Assembly (NCBI GenBank): GCA_964442675.1
Contig: CAYUAE010000132.1
Coordinates: forward strand, 1-5,587
DNA length: 5,587 nt
Source of the DNA: Methylomarinum sp964442675
GTDB taxonomy: Bacteria > Pseudomonadota > Gammaproteobacteria > Methylococcales > Methylomonadaceae
Direction: 5' to 3'
The notes under the pieces were generated by a model. It did not search any database. It was not told the origin of the DNA and was given only the letters and a program-made list of their open reading frames with translations. Below are positions 1 to 5,587 of this stretch, one piece after another. The first letter of the stretch is position 1. Each line of letters opens with the position of its first letter. A program made the position numbers and the translations under genes.

Positions 1-10
1 ATTTGACGAT

Positions 11-14
11 AAGG
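11..14 (+). promoter_or_regulatory. leuB ribosome binding site
   Basis: AAGG sits six bases before the ATG at 21. This spacing supports ATG 21 as the leuB start rather than the in-frame TTG at 3, which would add six residues that do not belong to the family's usual N-terminus. The core is short, so it is a weak-to-moderate site. Confidence 0.6.
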
Positions 15-20
15 TTAACG

Positions 21-1106
21 ATGACGAAAAAAATTGCAATTTTACCCGGTGACGGGATTGGCCCTGAGATTGTTGCCGAAGCATTGCGGGTGCTGACGTT
101 TTTAAATGCGGACATGAATCTTGGCCTGGAATTTGAGCAAGGCTTGATTGGTGGTGCCGCTTATGATGAATATGGGACGCCATTGCCACAAGCGACGCTG
201 GACTTATGCCAGGCTGCCGATGCGGTTTTATTAGGGGCCGTTGGCGGGCCAAAGTGGGAGCCTTTAGAGCATGCAGTACGTCCCGAACGCGGTTTGCTGG
301 GTATTCGCGCAGAATTGAAATTGTTTTCCAATCTGCGTCCGGCCATTTTATATCCGCAACTGGCCGATGCGTCGAGCCTGAAAGCCGAGATTGTTTCTGG
401 CCTGGATCTGATGATTGTGCGGGAATTGACCGGCGGTATTTATTTCGGTCAGCCGCGTGGTGTCAGAACACTGGAAAACGGCGAAAAACAAGGCTACAAC
501 ACCCTGGTCTATTCAGAATCTGAAATTCGGCGTATTGCGCATTCAGCTTTCCAGATTGCACAAAAACGCAATAAACGCTTATGCTCGGTGGATAAGGCCA
601 ATGTGCTGGAATGCACCGAATTATGGCGTGAGGTGATGAATGAGGTGGCGATACAATACCCGGATGTGGTATTGAGCCATATGTATGTCGATAATGCGTC
701 GATGCAATTAGTCAGGGCGCCCAAGCAGTTCGATGTGATGGTGACGACGAATATGTTCGGCGATATTTTGTCGGATACCGCAGCGATGCTGACAGGCTCC
801 ATCGGTATGCTGCCTTCGGCCTCGTTAGATGAATCTGGCAAGGGTATGTATGAGCCAATTCATGGCTCGGCGCCGGATATTGCAGGCCAGGGTGTGGCTA
901 ATCCGTTGGCGACTATTTTATCGGTTGCCATGATGTTGCGCTACACCTTTGCCGAAGCGGCAGCCGCCGATCGTATCGAAACCGCTGTCAATACGGCCCT
1001 GGATGCCGGCGTTAGAACGGCCGATATTTTTGCCGAGGGGAATAAGAAAGTGAGCACATCGGAAATGGGTGATGCGGTTATCAATGCGTTAAAGGTGGGA
1101 GTCTGA
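21..1106 (+). CDS. leuB: 3-isopropylmalate dehydrogenase
   Basis: Cytoplasmic NAD-dependent enzyme that oxidatively decarboxylates (2R,3S)-3-isopropylmalate to 2-oxoisocaproate, the third committed step of leucine synthesis; the family works as a homodimer with a divalent metal. From ATG 21 it gives 361 residues, the usual length. The N-terminal GDGIGPE motif is at residues 10-16. Substrate arginines R96, R106 and R134 lie in LLGIRAELK, NLRP and VRELTGGIYFG. Y141 and K192 (VDKANVL) are the expected catalytic pair. D224, D248 and D252 (YVDNA, NMFGDILSD) match the metal ligands. HGSAPDIAGQGVANP (281-295) is the NAD-binding loop, and D286 there fits NAD rather than NADP preference. All key residues are present. 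The gene is complete and ends one base before asd, so the two are co-transcribed; leuC and leuD probably lie upstream, outside the window. Isocitrate and tartrate dehydrogenases are relatives, but the GGIYFG region and NAD loop are typical of LeuB. Confidence 0.97.
   Translation: MTKKIAILPGDGIGPEIVAEALRVLTFLNADMNLGLEFEQGLIGGAAYDEYGTPLPQATLDLCQAADAVLLGAVGGPKWEPLEHAVRPERGLLGIRAELKLFSNLRPAILYPQLADASSLKAEIVSGLDLMIVRELTGGIYFGQPRGVRTLENGEKQGYNTLVYSESEIRRIAHSAFQIAQKRNKRLCSVDKANVLECTELWREVMNEVAIQYPDVVLSHMYVDNASMQLVRAPKQFDVMVTTNMFGDILSDTAAMLTGSIGMLPSASLDESGKGMYEPIHGSAPDIAGQGVANPLATILSVAMMLRYTFAEAAAADRIETAVNTALDAGVRTADIFAEGNKKVSTSEMGDAVINALKVGV
1091..1101 (+). promoter_or_regulatory. asd ribosome binding site inside the leuB 3' end
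   Basis: The purine-rich run AAAGGTGGGAG lies within the last codons of leuB, six bases before the asd ATG at 1108. Because the leuB stop (1104-1106) falls between this site and the start codon, ribosomes finishing leuB are well placed to begin asd, so translational coupling is likely. Confidence 0.7.
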
Positions 1107-1107
1107 T

Positions 1108-2130
1108 ATGTCAAAAACCTATGATGTCGCCGTCGTCGGCGCAACGGGTGCTGTCGGTGAAGCGATGTTGTCGATCCTGGAACAGCGGGATTTTCCGGTC
1201 GGTCATGTTTATGCGTTAGCCAGCAGTCGTTCAGTGGGAAAACGGATTCCCTTTAAAGGCGGTTCGGTTGTGGTTGAAGATCTGGCGGAATTTGATTTTT
1301 CCAAGGTACAAATCGGTTTGTTTTCGGCCGGCGCCAGTATTTCGGCTGAATATGCGCCAAAAGCGGCGGAGGCGGGGTGTGTCGTTATCGATAACACGTC
1401 GCAGTTTCGATATGACGATGATATTCCGCTGGTGGTGCCGGAAGTGAATCCCGAAAAGGTCGCAGAATACAAAAATCGCGGCATTATCGCCAACCCGAAT
1501 TGCTCGACCATTCAAATGTTGGTGGCGTTGAAACCGATTTATGATGCGGTGGGCATTGACAGAATCAATGTCTGTACCTACCAGGCTGTTTCTGGCACCG
1601 GTAAGCCGGGCATTGAAGAGGTTGTCAGACAAACTGCCGCCTTGCTGAATGGTAAACCGATTAAATCCGAAGTTTATCCCAAGCAGATTGCATTTAATGT
1701 TTTACCGCAAATCGATGTATTTCTTGATAATGGTTATACCAAGGAAGAAATGAAGATGGTCTGGGAAACGCGTAAGATTTTTGGCGATGATTCGATTCAG
1801 GTCAACCCGACCGCTGTCCGCGTGCCGGTATTTTATGGCCATTCCGAAGCCGTACATATTGAAACGGGCGAAAAAATTGCGGTGGAAACGGTGCGTGAGC
1901 TGCTGCAAAAAGCACCGGGCGTCACTGTTGTCGATACCCGTGAAGATGGTGGATATCCAACGGCCGTGACCGAGTCCTCAGGGCATGACGATGTGTTTGT
2001 CGGACGGATTCGTGAAGATATTTCACATCCTAAGGGATTGGACTTATGGGTAGTTGGTGATAACGTCAGAAAAGGAGCTGCATTAAATAGTGTTCAAATT
2101 GCTGAAGAACTGGTAAAAAAATATATCTAG
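1108..2130 (+). CDS. asd: aspartate-semialdehyde dehydrogenase
   Basis: NADP-dependent cytoplasmic enzyme that reduces L-aspartyl-4-phosphate to L-aspartate 4-semialdehyde, the branch point to lysine/diaminopimelate, threonine, methionine and isoleucine. The 340-residue product has the nucleotide-binding GATGAVG loop at residues 11-17. The catalytic C132 is in NPNCSTIQ (129-136), followed by the QAVSGTG turn (159-165). R238 and H245 in RVPVFYGHSE are the expected substrate-binding arginine and acid/base histidine. The C-terminal VVGDNVRKGAALNSVQIAE segment (315-333) is the family's conserved NADP-side motif. Length and motifs match the shorter ASADH branch (about 340 residues), also found in Gram-positive bacteria, rather than the roughly 370-residue E. 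coli type; some pseudomonads carry both. This branch next to fimV is the Pseudomonas-like arrangement. The gene is complete. Whether it is the cell's only asd cannot be told from the window. Confidence 0.96.
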   Translation: MSKTYDVAVVGATGAVGEAMLSILEQRDFPVGHVYALASSRSVGKRIPFKGGSVVVEDLAEFDFSKVQIGLFSAGASISAEYAPKAAEAGCVVIDNTSQFRYDDDIPLVVPEVNPEKVAEYKNRGIIANPNCSTIQMLVALKPIYDAVGIDRINVCTYQAVSGTGKPGIEEVVRQTAALLNGKPIKSEVYPKQIAFNVLPQIDVFLDNGYTKEEMKMVWETRKIFGDDSIQVNPTAVRVPVFYGHSEAVHIETGEKIAVETVRELLQKAPGVTVVDTREDGGYPTAVTESSGHDDVFVGRIREDISHPKGLDLWVVGDNVRKGAALNSVQIAEELVKKYI

Positions 2131-2140
2131 TCTAAGCTTA

Positions 2141-2161
2141 TTCCAAATACTCTTTTTGGAA
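2141..2161 (+). promoter_or_regulatory. Small inverted repeat between asd and fimV
   Basis: TTCCAAA (2141-2147) and TTTGGAA (2155-2161) are perfect complements around a seven-base loop. The stem is AT-rich and no T-run follows it, so it is a poor intrinsic terminator. It could be a weak attenuating hairpin, an operator-like palindrome, or chance. I see no convincing -35/-10 pair in the 66-base gap, so fimV may be read from the leuB-asd transcript or from a promoter within asd. Confidence 0.3.
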
Positions 2162-2184
2162 AACATTGTGACGGGATTATTCGG

Positions 2185-2190
2185 TAGGAG
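2185..2190 (+). promoter_or_regulatory. fimV ribosome binding site that fixes a GTG start
   Basis: TAGGAG ends six bases before the GTG at 2197, which is the ideal distance. The predicted protein then begins with a short basic segment and a hydrophobic signal sequence, which supports GTG 2197 over any later start. Confidence 0.75.
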
Positions 2191-2196
2191 AACAAC

Positions 2197-4710
2197 GTGC
2201 GCAATTTGAACAAAACTTTAGCAATTGTCTCTCTTTTAGCACCGATGAGTGCGCATCCTTTAGGGATTGGAGACATTAAATTGCATTCAGCGCTGAATCA
2301 AAAGCTGAATGCGGAAATTCCGCTGATTGTTTCTAAAGACGAAAATCCCGCCAATATCAGGGTCAGTTTAGCGGCGCCGGAAAAGTTTGATGAAGCCGGG
2401 GTGCCGTGGAATTATTTTCTGACTAAAATAAAATTCAAAACAGAGGTTCGGCGTGATGGTTCGGTGGTTATTAAAGTGACCTCCAATGAAGCGTTACGCG
2501 AGCCGTTTTTGGATTTTCTGCTTGAAGTAACCTGGGATAAAGGCAATTTATACCGGGAGTTCACTGTTTTAGTCGATCCACCCAGCAGTTATACCCAGCC
2601 TGTCATTCCTGTCGCACAAACGGCGGTTTCGCCTGCATCCCTTCAAACTCAAACCAATAAACCGGCTACTGATACGACCATTCGGGTTGAAAATGAACAG
2701 CTGGCAAGCAATGAATACGGTCCCACTCGGCGCAGTGATACCTTATGGGATATTGCGGCAAGGCTCAGGCCGCGCAAGGATATTTCTATCGAACAAATGG
2801 TTGTCGCCTTGTATGAAGCAAACCCGAAGGCTTTTTACAAGAAAAATGTGAATGCCTTGATGGCTGGGAAAAAACTGAAAATTCCCGATGTCGACAGCAT
2901 TTTAAAACTATCTCGAAAACAGGCCGCTGATATTTTTCGGCAGCAATATCAAGAATGGCAGCAAAAATCCACAAAACGCGCTAAAGCTCAAAAAACGACG
3001 AGCGTTGCTGAAGCCTCAGCCAAAAAAACGGGCAGTCAACTGGAATTGATTGCACCGGTGGAGTCGGCTGTTGAAGAAACTGCAAGCGTTGCAGCACTGC
3101 AGGCATCGACTGAAAAATCAGCAGAGGCAACAAAGGCTACGGTTGAACATGAAAAAGGCTCGGCAACTCAGCTTGATAATCAGGCATTATTGGCGAGGCT
3201 TGAAAAACTTGAGCAACAATTGACGGCCATGCAGCAGTTGTTGGCGGTCAAAGATGCACAATTAGCGGCCTTACAACAAACCGGCCAGTCAGATGGCGTG
3301 AAAACAGCGACTAAAACTGAGGCTGCAGCGAAACCTGTGGCAAAGCCAAAAGCTGATGCGAAAAAGCCGGTGGCTAAACCAATACAAAAACAGCCGCCTA
3401 AAAAACCGTCAATGCCGAAGCCACAGGAAGCCGAAGAAAGCGGCTTTTTCAGTGACTTTTATTATGTGATCGTAGGTGGCGCCAGTGTCTTCATTTTAGG
3501 ATTGTTAGCCTGGCTGTGGACCAGGAAGCGTCGGGCGGAAGAAGAAATGGATGCCGACAGCATGTTTTCGGCATCCAGTCAGATTGTTATGCCTGACTCA
3601 GAAATGAATAGTCAGCCAGAGAGTTCCATCGTATCTCATGAAGGTGAGGCTTATGATGTCGGGACGGTCGGTGAGAGTTCCTTCTTGAGTGAGTTTACAC
3701 CCAGCGATTTTGATGCTTTTGATGCCGAGCAAAGCGAAGTCGATCCAATCGCAGAAGCCGATGTCTATTTGGCCTATGGTCGCTATCAGCAAGCGGAAGA
3801 GCTGATGCGGCAGGCGATTAAAGAACATCCTGAACGTAAGGAATGTAAGCTGAAGCTGTTGGAAATCTTTTATGCCAGTGAAAATAAAGCTGCTTTTGCA
3901 GAATATCTGAGTGAACTGGAGCAATCGGGTATAAAAGATGAGGATCCTGAATTCTGGGCAAAAGCCGTGGAAATGCAAAAGGAGTTGGGACTGGAGAGCA
4001 GCGCATCGGATTTAACGGCGACAGAAAGTCAGAAAAATGAGAATGAATCGAATCAGGATAAGTCACCTGCTGATGTAGACGCCAATAATCTGATTGATGA
4101 AGCAGAACTCGATAATATTTCTTTGGATATCTTCGGCTCGTCTGGTAAAGATGATACGACTGATGATAAGGGTTCGGCTGAAACTGATGAGGGCACGGTT
4201 TTAGACCTGGACTCAATGGAAGATCTGGACTTTAATCTGGATGGTTTTACGAGTGAGGATGTCGAGAAAAACAAAACTGATGAAAAAGTTGGCGATGAGA
4301 TTGAGTCATTAGATTTTGACCTGGATATTGGTACACTATCTGAAGAAATCGATAAAAAAGCTCCGGCTAAAGATGATAATGAAGATTTGGAAACCTTCGA
4401 TTTCGATACCGCTTCAGAGCCCGTAACACAAAAGCCTGCGACTGAAGAGAATGCGGATGATGAGTCTTTTGATTTTGACTTTAATTTTGAAGAAAGCAGT
4501 TTTGAAGTTAAAGACGAGAAACCATCTGTGGCAGATGCAGAGGTATCAGATCTGACTGATATGGATGAGTTTGAAACCAAATTGGATCTGGCCCGGGCAT
4601 ACATTGATATGGGGGATATTGATGCGGCTAAGGCGATTGTGCAAGAGGTTTTAGAGCAAGGGAATGAGCAGCAAAAGAAAATAGCTCAGGAAATTATTGA
4701 TTCATTGTAA
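2197..4710 (+). CDS. fimV: FimV/HubP-family polar scaffold protein
   Basis: 837-residue inner-membrane protein. Family members organise the cell pole: Pseudomonas FimV supports type IV pilus secretin assembly, cAMP signalling and twitching, and Vibrio HubP recruits chromosome-partition, flagellar and chemotaxis proteins. Order seen: signal peptide about 1-19 (likely cleavage after MSA); a conserved N-terminal periplasmic domain beginning GIGDIKLHSALNQKLNAEIP (about 23-128); the FimV LysM-like peptidoglycan-binding domain about 174-230 (YGPTRRSDTLWDIAARLRP through KLKIP); a coiled coil about 328-362; a Lys/Pro/Ala-rich linker about 379-410; one membrane span about 420-441 followed by WTRKRR, giving a periplasmic N-terminus and cytoplasmic C-terminus; TPR-like helices about 520-600; a long Asp/Glu-rich region about 605-786; and the conserved FimV C-terminal helical domain about 787-837 (FETKLDLARAYIDMGDIDAA). 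Every family landmark is present and the frame is unbroken. It follows asd as in Pseudomonas, but truA does not follow it. The name is secure by architecture; whether it serves pili, flagella or chromosome segregation here is unknown. Confidence 0.95.
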   Translation: MRNLNKTLAIVSLLAPMSAHPLGIGDIKLHSALNQKLNAEIPLIVSKDENPANIRVSLAAPEKFDEAGVPWNYFLTKIKFKTEVRRDGSVVIKVTSNEALREPFLDFLLEVTWDKGNLYREFTVLVDPPSSYTQPVIPVAQTAVSPASLQTQTNKPATDTTIRVENEQLASNEYGPTRRSDTLWDIAARLRPRKDISIEQMVVALYEANPKAFYKKNVNALMAGKKLKIPDVDSILKLSRKQAADIFRQQYQEWQQKSTKRAKAQKTTSVAEASAKKTGSQLELIAPVESAVEETASVAALQASTEKSAEATKATVEHEKGSATQLDNQALLARLEKLEQQLTAMQQLLAVKDAQLAALQQTGQSDGVKTATKTEAAAKPVAKPKADAKKPVAKPIQKQPPKKPSMPKPQEAEESGFFSDFYYVIVGGASVFILGLLAWLWTRKRRAEEEMDADSMFSASSQIVMPDSEMNSQPESSIVSHEGEAYDVGTVGESSFLSEFTPSDFDAFDAEQSEVDPIAEADVYLAYGRYQQAEELMRQAIKEHPERKECKLKLLEIFYASENKAAFAEYLSELEQSGIKDEDPEFWAKAVEMQKELGLESSASDLTATESQKNENESNQDKSPADVDANNLIDEAELDNISLDIFGSSGKDDTTDDKGSAETDEGTVLDLDSMEDLDFNLDGFTSEDVEKNKTDEKVGDEIESLDFDLDIGTLSEEIDKKAPAKDDNEDLETFDFDTASEPVTQKPATEENADDESFDFDFNFEESSFEVKDEKPSVADAEVSDLTDMDEFETKLDLARAYIDMGDIDAAKAIVQEVLEQGNEQQKKIAQEIIDSL
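4111..4506 (+). repeat. Degenerate acidic repeats within fimV
   Basis: Residues 639-770 contain several copies of a short Asp/Phe/Leu motif set in an acidic linker: ISLDIFGSS (641-649), DLDFNLDGF (676-684), SLDFDLDIG (704-712), TFDFDTAS (733-740) and SFDFDFNFEESSFE (757-770). The copies are spaced about 25-35 residues apart and are similar in protein rather than identical in DNA, so they are old or under selection on the peptide. Acidic repeat regions of this kind are known in HubP/FimV proteins and vary greatly between species. Partner binding is inference. Confidence 0.7.
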
Positions 4711-4723
4711 GTCAGAACGGTTG

Positions 4724-4752
4724 AAAAAAAGGCCGGTTAAACCGGCCTTTTT
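4724..4752. terminator. Bidirectional intrinsic terminator between fimV and the DUF2892 gene
   Basis: GGCCGG (4731-4736) pairs with CCGGCC (4742-4747) across the loop TTAAA, and the symmetry can run to eight bases per side. It is preceded by seven A (4724-4730) and followed by five T (4748-4752). Read on the plus strand it is a classic hairpin plus U-tract 20 bases after the fimV stop; read on the minus strand the A-run becomes the U-tract, 39 bases after the DUF2892 stop. It can therefore stop both convergent transcripts. Confidence 0.93.
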
Positions 4753-4769
4753 ATTGCGAGATGGATTTT

Positions 4770-4970
4770 TTAAAAAGCACAGCCAGGTTTGACGCCTAGC
4801 TTCTTGAGTATGATAGCTAAAGGACAGAATCCGGTGAAAGAGGCTTGCAGAAGGTTTGCGCCCACAAAGGCGGTAAACCAGAGCCAGTTCAAGGAATGCC
4901 ATACCGCAAGCCCGACACTGATTAAAATAAAACTGCCGGCAATAGCCATCACCATGCGATCAATTGTCAT
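4770..4970 (-). CDS. DUF2892 (YgaP-like transmembrane domain) protein
   Basis: Complete 66-residue inner-membrane protein. Two hydrophobic helices are visible, about residues 6-24 and 29-46, followed by the family signature TGFCPLAIILKKLGVKPGCAF (46-66) with C49 and C64. The DUF2892 domain is known as the membrane part of E. coli YgaP, where it is fused to a rhodanese (sulfurtransferase) domain; here it stands alone. The start is fixed by a strong GGAGGT site at 4975-4980. It lies nine bases after an SQR-like flavoprotein gene, in the same direction, so the two form an operon. The context suggests a role in sulfide or persulfide handling at the membrane, possibly using the cysteine pair, but the biochemical function of stand-alone DUF2892 proteins is not established. 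Family assignment is confident; function is not. Confidence 0.9.
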   Translation of the reverse strand: MTIDRMVMAIAGSFILISVGLAVWHSLNWLWFTAFVGANLLQASFTGFCPLAIILKKLGVKPGCAF

Positions 4971-4974
4971 TGTT

Positions 4975-4980
4975 ACCTCC
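4975..4980 (-). promoter_or_regulatory. Strong Shine-Dalgarno of the DUF2892 gene overlapping the upstream stop codon
   Basis: On the minus strand GGAGGT begins at 4980, the last base of the upstream TAG stop (4982-4980), and lies four bases before the ATG at 4970. This near-consensus site, tied to the end of the flavoprotein gene, points to efficient translation and probable coupling. Confidence 0.8.
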
Positions 4981-5587
4981 TATTTCAGGCGTACAACGCC
5001 CATAAATTTAAGCATCATTTTTTCATAAAATGGCTCGCTGATGCCTTTTCTGACTTTTCGCATAAAATATTTTTCAAAGCCAATCTTGGCTAAATGCACC
5101 CATTTTCCATGACTTGACCAGGTTGTATTTCGTGGCGGAATCTGCGGGATCGCCAGAAACGCGACGCCGGTGTCGCCTAAATCGGCCAGGCATAAGGCAC
5201 TCAGGCTGGGGAGTTCAGACGGCTCTTTTCCTTCCAGTTCATTCATAATGTTATGTGCCGTTGCCGTGACCATAGACTCAATCATATAGCCGGTTTTAGG
5301 TGTACCCACAGGAACAGGCGTTTTTTCCACTGGCGGCAATGCGACACAAACACCGACGGAATAGATATTTTTAAAGGTCGGGTTGCGCTGATGTTCATCG
5401 ACAATAACAAACCCCCGAGGGTTTGTCAGTCCTTCTACGCCGGCATTGCGAACGGCATCGATACCGGTAAATGCTGGCAGCATCATCGAATGTTTGAAAG
5501 GCACTTCATGTTTTTGTTTTTCATTACCGCTGTCATCGACTTCGGTGACATACATCATGCCGTCTTCGATTTTATCGACTTTGGCAT
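4980..5587 (-). CDS. Sulfide:quinone oxidoreductase-like FAD flavoprotein, C-terminal part
   Basis: The last 201 codons of a gene that continues past the window edge; an internal ATG at 5558 is not its start. The family belongs to the two-dinucleotide-binding flavoproteins that include sulfide:quinone oxidoreductase (SQR), flavocytochrome c sulfide dehydrogenase and type II NADH dehydrogenase. SQRs oxidise sulfide to polysulfide or persulfide and pass electrons to the quinone pool from the membrane surface. Visible landmarks are PRGFVIVDEHQRNP then NIYSVGVCVALPP (the late FAD-contacting region), the PVPVGTPKTGYMIESMV segment typical of SQR/FCSD, and ALCLADLGDTG, whose cysteine (codon 5192-5190) occupies the place I recall for the C-terminal redox cysteine of SQRs. 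A second cysteine is in GVCVALPP (codon 5348-5346). The tail, from GKWVHLAKIGFEKYF to GVVRLK, is basic and amphipathic, as expected for peripheral membrane attachment. The FAD-binding N-terminus and any other catalytic cysteine lie outside, so SQR activity and subtype cannot be confirmed. Confidence 0.8.
   Translation of the reverse strand, partial: AKVDKIEDGMMYVTEVDDSGNEKQKHEVPFKHSMMLPAFTGIDAVRNAGVEGLTNPRGFVIVDEHQRNPTFKNIYSVGVCVALPPVEKTPVPVGTPKTGYMIESMVTATAHNIMNELEGKEPSELPSLSALCLADLGDTGVAFLAIPQIPPRNTTWSSHGKWVHLAKIGFEKYFMRKVRKGISEPFYEKMMLKFMGVVRLK

Noticed and set aside
3..20. TTG at position 3 as the leuB start
   Set aside because: It would add six residues not usual for LeuB, and the ribosome binding site at 11-14 would fall inside the gene. 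ATG 21 has the right spacing and the expected N-terminus.
1209..1632. Two overlapping minus-strand open frames of 100 and 133 codons opposite asd
   Set aside because: Both are shadows of a fully conserved asd reading frame, with no domain and no separate gene context.
3300..3430. Lys/Pro/Ala-rich stretch of fimV as a possible frameshift or repeat expansion
   Set aside because: The frame continues cleanly into the membrane span, and a Pro/Lys/Ala linker before the span is normal for the family.
4053..4604. A 183-codon open frame on the minus strand, very rich in serine
   Set aside because: It lies wholly opposite the acidic repeat part of fimV, whose skewed codons keep the opposite strand free of stops. 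The serine-rich composition mirrors that bias, there is no recognisable domain, and fimV is plainly the coding strand.
4789..5028. A 79-codon plus-strand open frame across the DUF2892 gene
   Set aside because: It is opposite the clearly recognisable DUF2892 coding sequence and the end of the flavoprotein, and has no family features of its own.

Overview
The window looks like chromosomal DNA of a gammaproteobacterium. Three plus-strand housekeeping genes, leuB, asd and fimV, lie in an order I know from Pseudomonas-like genomes. They meet two minus-strand genes that resemble a sulfide:quinone oxidoreductase-like flavoprotein and a small DUF2892 membrane protein. Moderate base composition, a FimV protein and SQR-type sulfur genes would fit a methanotroph of the Methylococcales or a sulfur-oxidising relative. 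That placement is inference; no marker in the window settles it.

Layout. Bases 1-20 hold only the leuB ribosome binding site. leuB (21-1106) and asd (1108-2130) are one base apart and must be co-transcribed. leuB makes a leucine pathway enzyme and asd an aspartate-family enzyme that also feeds diaminopimelate to peptidoglycan. A 66-base gap with a small AT-rich inverted repeat leads to fimV (2197-4710, GTG start), which encodes a large single-pass inner-membrane polar scaffold with a periplasmic LysM-type domain and a very acidic cytoplasmic half. A strong symmetric hairpin (4724-4752) then ends transcription from both sides.

On the minus strand, reading toward fimV, are the C-terminal 201 residues of the flavoprotein (4980-5587, cut by the window edge) and, nine bases after it, the complete 66-residue DUF2892 gene (4770-4970). 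They form a two-gene operon probably concerned with sulfide or persulfide handling. The truA-trpF genes that usually follow fimV in Pseudomonas are absent here, so this junction is a synteny breakpoint.

There is no stretch over 300 bases without a gene. I see no tRNA, rRNA, CRISPR array, insertion sequence or phage gene. Most of the window is ordinary core genome. The parts worth a second look are the acidic repeat domain of FimV and the SQR-like/DUF2892 pair.
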